Assembly (NCBI GenBank): GCA_023055355.1
Contig: JALJCS010000022.1
Coordinates: 5,875,001-5,939,000, forward strand
Direction of reading: 5' to 3'
From: Agelaius tricolor
Taxonomy: Eukaryota; Chordata; Aves; Passeriformes; Icteridae
Length of the DNA: 64,000 nucleotides
Below are positions 54,843 through 64,000 of this stretch, piece by piece. Below the pieces are notes generated by a model. The model made no database searches. It was not told the DNA's origin and saw only the letters and a program-made list of their open reading frames with translations. Position numbers and translations under genes: made by a program. Position 1 is the stretch's first letter. The number at the start of each line of letters is the position of its first letter.

Positions 54843-57800
54843 CTACAAATAATGATTATAGATGAAATATATATGTCCTGCACAAAGTAAAAACCAGCAG
54901 GCTTTGGGTGGGAATAAGAAATTAAGGAAAAGAATTTTGCCTTAGTCCTTTCCCAGGGGCTGGGCAAAGAGCATTAGCCTGATGGCAGCTGTGGCTACTT
55001 ACTCATTCTCTCTTAATTTTTTCATCCTATTTTTCATATAAACAATGTGGGGTTTGTTTTTTAGGCCATATGTAAATCTTCCAGTTTTCTCTGAATTCCT
55101 TCCCGATACATTTCTAGGAATGTGAGACCTGCAGGTTGTCCCTACAGAGCTGGGCTGAGCTGGGATTATTTCCTCACAGGTTCTCCACAGAGGTAAATGC
55201 TTTCCAACAGCATCACTGAGTTTTATCAGGTAAATTATTATTGGCATGAATGAGCTTAGACAAAGGACTAGCGTAATTTATAGTTTGGAGGTGAGTTCAG
55301 TCTCATCCTCTGTGTTTTCTGTGCAGGTTTGCCCTGTGGGACAGGCACACTGGTGCTGGACCATCACAGCCCAAGGAGTCATTCTTCTTTCCCCTGGCTG
55401 TCAGTCAGTCCTGCACCAGCACTGTGGAGGACTATTCTGGATCATCTCTAGGTAATGAACAAGTCAGCCCCATAGCTCTCAGGAAATTATTTTTGCTATT
55501 ATGCTACCAGGGAGAGAAAACTGATGTATGAGACTGTAATTATTGGGATCAGGCTTCAGTTCTTCTCTGAAAAATCTAAACAATATTTGCTTTGCTCCAG
55601 GCCCTGGGAATCTCCCATGATTTGTCAAAAAATAATTGTTGGTGGTACAATAAATTTGTTGTTCAATTCCCTAAGTGTTCTGGGCTTTATGCAATGTGGA
55701 GAGCTGATTTGTTTATATTCATATTTTCTCTATATTCCCTCACCCATTCTTTGTCATTATCTTTATTTCTACAGGTTTATTTCTCTCCAGTGTTTTCTAG
55801 TTGTTCAAACTTTGTGTTTGTATATTTATTTAAAGGCAGATTTCAAAAGATTTCAGTCTCTCAGTTTACTGAAGGATTCAGCTTCTTGCTAGTACTTCAT
55901 CTCCCCTGGTATTTTTGCGAGCGCTCTTGTTCTCCTTACCCGTCTATCTAGCGCTAACCTCTTTGGTCTCTTTGCTGCTCACGTCTGTTGCTCACAAACC
56001 TCAGAGTCCTGGTTTTGAACTACAATCCCCTTACATTCAGCAAGTCTTTGGACATTATCTACTCCTTGTTCTACACCTTTTTTTTTTTTTTTGGTAGAGG
56101 AATTCTGAGGCTTCTGACATGTTTTTAGAAGTCTGAAATATTTTTCTGCACAGATTTTCATTTTCACTCCTAAGAGGGCTTCATTCCTACCCCATGTAAT
56201 GCAGCTGTGGGAGCAGAGGGGCTGGAACCCAGCACTAGTCACCACCAGGAGAGATGACACAGGGGCAGGGTAGCAGCCTGGGACATGGATGAGCCTGGAA
56301 CAAACCTTTATTCTGTCACAGGCTTCCCCTGAGGGAAAGCATTTATTCTTTCTACTTCAGCACATCTGTACAAAATGCTGATATAAACCCATCTTTAACA
56401 TGTGGTTACAAAGAGAGTTTTAGAAGTGGCCAAAGATGCCAGGCCCTGTATGGAGGGCTTTGATGTGTGAGGTCACTGTGACCCAGCGTGAAATTGTTGT
56501 GCTTCTGCTCTCTGCAAGGAACTTCCTCACTCCTCATGCGGTGTGTGAGTCTCCCATCAGGTGAACCTGCAATGCAGAGGACATCTGTCACTTCCATGGG
56601 ATCAGAGCTGCCTGAAGCAAAGAACATCTCTGGGAGGACCAAGACCATGATAGCTCCAAGTCCTGGCAGAGGTGATGTGAAAAGGGCTGTGAGGTTTTTG
56701 TTATCTTTGGCAAGTTGGTTCTACCATTCTGTCCAGTGTTTCAGATTGTTAAGACCGCTTGTCCTGTCAGAACTACCAACTATAACTAGATCATTCACTG
56801 GATTTAAACATTTTCAAGTGTTTACAACCACATCTCCTCCCCAGGGGGATCTCTGAGCTGCAGTGCTTGCTGTATTGTCTTTGGCGAGCTCCATAGAGTT
56901 CCTGAATTTATGTGCTTAGAAATCAATGAGCCTTGGTTAGACAAGAACCCAAACGCTGTGACTCCACCCCTAGGATTTCACAGGGATTATGAGAGATATA
57001 AATAAACCTTGGTTTTATAGCCTTTAGAACCTCTATCAAAAACTTTAAAGTCAATTTAAAATTATGAGCCAGATATGCCATGAGAATCACACTTTAAAAC
57101 ATAGGTCATCTTTATGTGGTAAGGTGTGAGAAGCTATTTAATTAAACTAATTGTAATCTTCTGCAGCCTCTGCTAGCCAACAAGCGCTAGTGACAGAGCA
57201 GGTAATGAAAACCCTGCTTGTACAAATACAATTCAGATCTGGGCTCTCCTGTGCCGTGCAGGTCTGATGTCCAGCTTTCTCCCCAGGGCAGTGGGGTGGC
57301 AAACACGGGTGTGCACATAGTCCACAGCCCAGCCTGTCCCCTCCACACAGCTGTCAGCATGAGTGCCAGCTTTCTCCTCCCATGGACTTCAGAGCTCCCC
57401 AAAGGCCTGGCCAGGCTCTTTGAAAGTGAAATGAGCAGAGTTTGGCCTCATGCTTAAAATGCAGCCCAGCCATACCAAAAGGAGTGCCCTGGGACCCCCT
57501 CATTTGGTGTGGGACACGTGGATGAAGTCCTCGTCACAGGCTCTCTTTGCTGCAGTATTTTGTGTCAAGATGAAGCAAGCAGGATTCTTCCTTGTCCTTT
57601 GAAAGAGCCATAAAAGAAACATGGAGAGATGGAAGAAACAACCAGAAGAATCCAGAGAGACAAAAAGACAAGAGAGAGAAAGAAAGAGACTGAGAGGGAG
57701 AAAGGTGAAAGGAAGAGCTGTCTCAACAGTCAAGGGAACAGGTGGTGTGTCATCTCCCTCTCAGTATAAAGAGGTTGTGTGGGAAGAGGGATATGACAGA

Positions 57801-60800
57801 TAATATATCAAAGGAAATGAATTGCAGGATTAAGATCCTGCCTTTGCTTTGTCAAATTTGCAGGTGATTATTGTATAACTCTCTGCAGCTCCTCTCAGTG
57901 ATGGAAATGCTCTTCAGATCCTCACGACACAGAATCACTGGTAAAAGCAACAGCTCTTCAGAGAGATGCTTACCTAAAGTAGCAGAAGGCTTCTTGAATA
58001 TCCTTCAGGCTTCTTCCAACAATGTTACACATTCTGTGTAATCTCTATGTTCTTGAGATGTATTTTCCTCCTGACAAAATACACCTTGAGATATATTTTC
58101 CAGACCGACAGTAAAATTTGAGCTCAAAAATACATTGGGAATCTCTGAAGTAAAATTTCGTTAAAATTTATAATTTTCAATTTGGTATTGTAGTAAACAC
58201 ACTTTAGAACTATTTTTTTTTTTTATATTGAGAACCAAGGATAAGTCCTGGGCACAAACAATGCATAAGACCTTCATAGATAAGGATTTGTACTCAGAAA
58301 GTTCTTCTTTTTTTTTTTTACATGACAGATGGTCAGATGAAGATAGAACTTTTGTCCTACAAGTCAAGTATCTTTGATACTCATATTATGTAATAGATAT
58401 GGTATCCTTTGAGGCGTCCTCAGACTTTCAGGCCCTATAAACCCAAGCTTTCCCCTGGGAAACAAAATAAATGTCAAAAAAATCCATTAGAGGATTGTGT
58501 CCAATACGACCAACCCCTGTCCAGGGCTAGCTGTGAGAGTCTGGAGGAAAAAGTAGGTTTTGCTAACCTGTCTGAAATGGCTCCCAAACACTGAAGCATA
58601 AAATAGTAAAGAAAATTTATAACTACCTCTCCCACTTGGCCTTTCCCCAGCCCTTAGTGTTCATCATTCAGGGCTTTAAAATAGTAAAAGAAAAAGTTGT
58701 AAATGCAGACAAATTCAAACCAAAACAAACCTCTTAAAAACAAACTCAGATCCAAGATACTCTTGCCCTCCAAATCAGGGAAATTCACACCTCATTGCCA
58801 CCAATGGGGATTCAGACAAGGTATATCCAGATGGGAACAAAGTTATTTGAATGAAAAATCCAGCCATCCTCTTTCCTCTGCCTTCCTCCATCAGCTCCCT
58901 GAAGCAACGAGCAGCAAGAAACCTCTTCGGCCTTGCAACGTTTGAAGTGAAACTTTTTGGGAAATACTGAAAGTCACTCACAGTCCCAAGGGAATGGTGA
59001 TCCATTTTTTTTCCACTCTCCCTTCTTTGTAGTTTGCTTTCCCCTATATACTTTTTTTTTTTCCTTACTGCAGCTTTTCTGATCACAGTATCACAGTGAC
59101 TTTATCGCCGTCACCTCCTCATTGTGAACCAGCCCATCCCTTGGAGGCAGAGAGCTATTGTGGAGGTGGTAAGTAATTTGTTTTGTTCAATGGATTTCTT
59201 GTTATGCATGCATGCAAAGCCACTTTTATCTCACATTTAAATTTGTGTTTTCCCTCTTATGATTGGTTTTGTGACATCAAAAAGCTTTCAGCATCTTCAA
59301 AAAATCAAGAAGAACAAACTCTTAGAAAAATAAAATAAAAATAAAAAGAAATCCTTCCTAACACACCCAGTATTTCAGCACAGCTTTAGAAAAGAAGAGA
59401 TTCACTTGGGATACTGGCTACTAACGACTATGGAAATAAGCCTGATTTTTTGATCTCTAGGCCCAAACATTATTCATTTTTTTTCCTTAGCCTCAAACAA
59501 TGTCTTCAGATAGCCCAGGTAAAAGCAAGCCAGAAACAAAACAACATCATAGAGGAATTGCTTTATGCAGATACTTTCAGCTACACTACACAACTCACAT
59601 TGTCTTTGAACCCAGTGTGATGAGAGAATGATTTGAGACTCCAGGGACAACTCCTGGATATGTTTTTACTTCAGCACACTGTAGTAAGACAGAAATCTTT
59701 GGCTTAAGAAATGTGTTCAGCAATCTTCTGCATTTGGGGGGGTGTTTATTTCTGTCTCTCTAGTAACTCTTTGGACAATTCTGAGAGCTGAGGTCAAGGA
59801 GCAGACACACTGGACATATGAGGTTATGGAGAATCTCTTTAACCTTTAAAATATTTTGTCCATGCTTACTGGGTGGCTGAGAGCAGGGGTGGGAAAGTCC
59901 AAGCAAATCCTTCTCATAACCAGAATAAGCGGCTATAATTGCAAGGCTGATTTTTGGGGAAGGAGCCACGTATATCCTTTGATTTTCAGTTATGTGCCTA
60001 CTTTTCTAAGAACGCTTTTATCAATTTACTTCTTGGGAATTGGTTAGAATTTGCCTAAATATCTACCACGAATTGAAATATTGAACCTCAGTACAAGTGA
60101 ATTGCACACAGCCTGCGGACTCTGACATGCAGGACCCAGGTTTTTAGATTCAAATAACTCCAGGAGAGAATACAGTCCATAGAATGACTTTCAGAGGTTT
60201 TCTTAGAAATTGCATCATAACTGTTTGGAACATTTATCTCCAGTTCCATTTGTTTCTGTAAAATTCAGACTCTTTCTAGAAGCAACTGAACAGCAAAGAT
60301 TTTTTTTAAATTTGATCCTCTATGACATTTCCCATTCAACACTCATTCTTTGATGAAGAGGTGTGGACCACAGGGGCAAGGGATCTTCTCTGAAGCGGCA
60401 AGGCAATGCACACAGCAGAGGCCCTGCTGCCTCCCAGGCATCCTGGCTCTCCAAGTCATGGTGAATAAGTGATGCTGGCTGGGACACATGTGCTTTTAAT
60501 ACAATGTTCTTTAGTGGGAGAAAAACCAGAACCCTGTCTTGCTGCAAATTTACAGTTATAAAGCTGGAGTCACTTTAGTGACCAAAACAGAGCCCTCAGC
60601 AAAAAAAAAGAAAAGGCAGGTAAAATTTAAGCATGAGCATGGTCTTACATCTCACACTGTGGGGAAGACCTGGGATGCAGAGACAGCCATCCTGCACCTT
60701 CAATAAAATCTTTTGTCCTAGATTTTTCCTAGGGCAGGGGGTGTTCTTTGCCCCAAGGTGGGGAATACTACATTGCCATAACTGTGGCAGGAGCAGGGGA

Positions 60801-62570
60801 CTCAGTTTCATAGCTGTTCATGTGAACCCACTCCCACCTAGGGAACACATCTGTCAGCATTTGGCCCAACACAGATCTGTGTTGGGGCTCAAAAAATGTA
60901 CAAGAAGCATCACACAGTGCAAAACAGAGGTGTGACCTAAATTCTGTGTTGTGCACCAGCCATCCTCATTTTTTAAATTGCTCACCACATCCAAGGCAGC
61001 CACAGAAAATAGAAATCTGTGCAATAAACAAAAACTTTATTGAGAGTTAATTCCACTGCAAGGGTGCTTGTTTTAAAGTGACACGTAGGCTTTGCTATCC
61101 CAGCTATCAAACCCATGAGTGCTACTGGACCCAGGGCTACAGAGGTATTTAGGTGCCTAATTCTGGCAAATGTGTCCCTTTCTTTCCCAATGAAATCGGT
61201 TCTTCTGTTCTCAGCCCCTTTGTGAATGTGGACTGAAGGTATTAATTATCCTGAGGAAGGGATTTTGGGTACTGTGGGAGTCTTTCCACTGCCATGAATG
61301 CGAGCAGGACTGATTAGGAAGGTAATTTGAGGCCATTACCAGCAAAGGCAGGAGGAAGGAGGTCTTCTGGCAGGGCCTGAAACCTTCCCCCTCCAGCCCC
61401 ATGTTCACTGCTGCCCTTGAATTTTAGGGGCTTTTCATTCTGGTGAATGTATTTTATGAACCTGATGTACACTTAGCTAGAACAATCCCACACTGGGATC
61501 CAATTTCAAACCCACAAAGGTTGATTTATCCTTTTTCAGGCTATGTACTCATTTGAACTAAAATTACCCTGCTGCCTGCCTTCTTGATAGCAATTACATC
61601 TAAAGAGAGAGAACCACTGAACTTCATGTATTGGTAATGGTCTTTCCATCTATATTTTTCCTTGGGGATAAAGTTGTATGGGAAAATTAGGCACATTAGC
61701 CTCAGAAAAATAGTGAACAAAAATGCATATTTTATACTTTTAAAAAGTATCCTCATGCTACCAATTAGAGACATTATTTAATGCAGGTATTTTAGCATTA
61801 TGGTGCCAGTCTGTATATAAAACAGAACAAAATCATTTTTGATAGTTATTTAAGGGCATCCTAAATACACTCAAGAATAGTACATTTTAATTTTCAATAA
61901 TGCCAGCAGACTCAAGCATTCAGATTTTAGCATAACCAGCAGGAAAGCTGTTTGATGTTTTAATTATGTCCCAGAAAATGCTGAATGTGTTATAAAAGAA
62001 ATCTGAAGAGGGGAGGGGGGAAAAAAAGGTTTTTATTACTGCTCAAGAGGAAGGACGTTTTACAACATAGCATTAAAAATGTAAAATGGAATAAAAAAGA
62101 ACTCGGATAGTCAAAACTTTGTCTGCAACAAAGTAGGCCAGAGAAGCACAATAATATGTCTGTTAGAAGCAGTCAGCAGTGAGAAGTGAGGGAGAACATT
62201 TACATAGACACAGGGCTGAAGGAAAGGAAAAGCCTTAAAATAACCCCAAAGTCTTTTAAATTATGTTTAAGACTAGCCAGAACCCGGTAACCATTCCCAA
62301 CAAGGTGTCTCGGAGGATTTCAGAGTTCCTGATTAATGTGGTGACCTACTGCTCTCTGATGCAATGCATTTAAAACCCAGCTGGGTATTCGCAGTCGGGA
62401 TGAGGCTGTTGGGACTTCCTGGGGCTCCATCCTGCTGGCACCGGGGTCAGGCTCCGCAGCAAGGCTCAGGAAAGGTGTCCCCAAGGGAAGGGGAAAACGA
62501 GAACCTGAATTGTTGGCAATGAATTGAACCAGATGTACAAAGCCCCAGCAATTCAAGCAGCGATAGGAAG

Positions 62571-62572
<2 letters not shown>
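54843..62572. other. 3' flank, no gene seen
   Basis: About 7.7 kb with short open frames, T-runs (56081-56093, 58211-58225, 59049-59062) and a purine-rich stretch (57620-57720, AGAGA and GAAAG repeats). No exon, RNA gene or named repeat is recognised. Confidence 0.7.

Positions 62573-62621
<49 letters not shown>
62573..62621 (+). repeat. (GT)n microsatellite, about 24 units
   Basis: Uninterrupted GT dinucleotides. The array produces artefactual Cys/Val and Thr/His open frames on the two strands. Confidence 0.97.
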
Positions 62622-62624
<3 letters not shown>

Positions 62625-64000
62625 AGGGAAATTGCCGAGGTTTAACTCTTCCTGCCCTTGGCAGGTGGAGGAGGATGAGGGGGGACAGCACTGCCCCGTC
62701 CCATGTCCCCAGTGCAGGGACCAGTGCAGGACAGGGCTGCCTGAGGGGTGTGGGCAGCCAAAGCCTTTCCTCTGCTCATCACGCCCCTGGCACCCTGCCA
62801 GTCCTTGCATACCCATATACCCACAAATTCACTCATTTCTGGCACCCAGGTTTTTTGCCTTGCTACTATTGTGAGCTCCTTTGAGAAAGCAAAATCTTCC
62901 ATTTGGTTCAGATATATGATTTACGTCGGGTCGATATGTTTTTATCCCAAGAAATGTTTACTTCAGATTTTTTTTCAAACATCAATACAGTAAATTTGTG
63001 TATGTATATTTATACTCACATGCATATACAACACATATGAAAGGCAGGTCTGTGATTGTACTACCCAGATACATCTTAGTGCCATTGATGCTTTAAAAAA
63101 GCCAGCACAAAGCTTTCTGAGGCTATGGCTTATTAAAAAAAATAACCCTTTATTGATAAAATCATAAATTATGTATCTAAACAAAGCAAACAAAAAAAGG
63201 GCCTGTTTTATTATGTAGTTGATAATGTCAAAATGATGAAAGATTTTGGAGTCAGATGTCAATGAAACAGTGCTGTGAAACCTCCTTGAGCAGAATGGTA
63301 TTTCAAAATGTCCAGTGTCATGCCTGGGTATTATGATATATGTTTCTTATTTACCATCTCAGTTCTTAGAGCTTCTATGCTTTTGATATCTTGACTGTTT
63401 GCTTAAACTCTGTATGCAAAAACAAAGCTCAAATGCAAAGCTGGAGTATTAAGATTAAAGAAGAACTAGGATTCCAAGATTAAAAAGGGAGATGAATGTC
63501 TCTTGTAAATGTGTATAGTTAGTCTGATTTTAGAGGCTTTTTGGCAAAGATTTAAAAAAAAAAAAAATCAACATAGTAAAAGAAATAGTCCAGAACGCCT
63601 TAAAAAGCATGTGCAGTAGAAAAGTCTTCTTCCAGCTGTAAATGAGCCACACTCTGGTGCCCATGACAAAAGTTAATGTTAGAGGGAGCAGCAAAGCCCC
63701 AGATGATGCAGTTTGAATGTCTTTCCCTTATTGCACCCTATTCTCTTATGCCCTTTCCATTTGATTTTAGCCTGAAGCAGCCACAGAGGGTTCTCATTCC
63801 GGTGACAATTTGGAGAGCAGAGGCAGGAGGGCGGCTCTTGCCCGAGCCCAGGCAGGTGCTGCATGCCCAGGTGCGGTGTCCCCGTCCGTCTCACACCCAG
63901 AGGTGTTTCCCAGGCCGCCCGGACACGCAGACACCTCCGGAGAGCATCAGAGACCCGGGCTCCTCCTCCCCACCTTCCCATCCCTCCTCCATCAGAAGTG
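62622..64000. other. 3' flank to window end, no gene seen
   Basis: Mostly AT-rich. The last 200 bases become GC- and CpG-richer (63835-63965) with a minus-strand open frame at 63679-63981 of no recognised family. It may be the edge of something beyond the window. Confidence 0.65.

Noticed and set aside
62320..62884. Open frames with Cys-Val or Thr-His repeats
   Set aside because: They are translations of the (GT)n microsatellite at 62573-62621.
37516..64000. A neighbouring protein-coding gene such as HABP2, which follows TCF7L2 in human
   Set aside because: No exon with serine-protease or kringle motifs is visible on either strand. The neighbour presumably lies further away.
1..64000. Operons, CRISPR arrays, phage or bacterial mobile elements, tRNA or rRNA genes
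   Set aside because: Exon-intron structure, CR1 LINEs and polyadenylation signals show vertebrate nuclear DNA. No such features are visible.

Overview
The window is vertebrate nuclear DNA, most probably from a bird. It carries the 3' part of TCF7L2 (TCF4) on the + strand, from inside a long 5' intron to the polyadenylation site, followed by about 26 kb of apparently gene-free flank. The bird assignment rests on CR1-type LINE fragments, including two whose minus strand encodes a typical CR1 ORF2 tail, and on the absence of SINEs or L1. TCF7L2 is the HMG-box effector of Wnt/beta-catenin signalling. The beta-catenin-binding first exon lies upstream of the window.

Layout: bases 1-10305 are intron. 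They include a CpG- and G-run-rich block (about 1-1354) that looks like an internal promoter and first exon. Eleven coding exons follow: 10306-10438, 12538-12640, 15307-15393, 21202-21327, 21945-22104, 22843-22950, 27709-27757, 28313-28363, 29529-29601, 30202-30274 and 35205-35634. Splice phases agree at every constitutive junction. The 3' UTR runs to about 37515 with two AATAAA signals. From there to 64000 I see only CR1 fragments, simple repeats and one decayed coding-like stretch on the minus strand (about 40450-40880).

How the parts work together: exons up to 21327 encode the central regulatory region, which includes the region known to bind Groucho/TLE. Exons 21945-22104 and 22843-22950 encode the HMG box, and 27709-27757 encodes the basic nuclear-localisation tail. 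The 28313-30274 cluster holds three alternative cassettes. Two are homologous 73-bp exons, each supplying most of a C-clamp. Because 73 is not a multiple of three, including one of them switches the last exon from a short frame (stop at 35282-35284) to a long frame with the C-clamp end and two CtBP motifs (stop at 35632-35634). Including both gives an early TGA at 30242-30244. Tandem splice sites for the LVPQ and SFLSS insertions are also present.

I see no previously undescribed multi-gene system. The most interesting signals are regulatory: the candidate internal start (ATG AAG, then a GT donor) that would join in frame to the 10306 exon, the frame logic of the C-clamp exons, and clustered splice-regulator motifs around them. 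Exon numbers and mammalian comparisons are from memory and were not checked by alignment.
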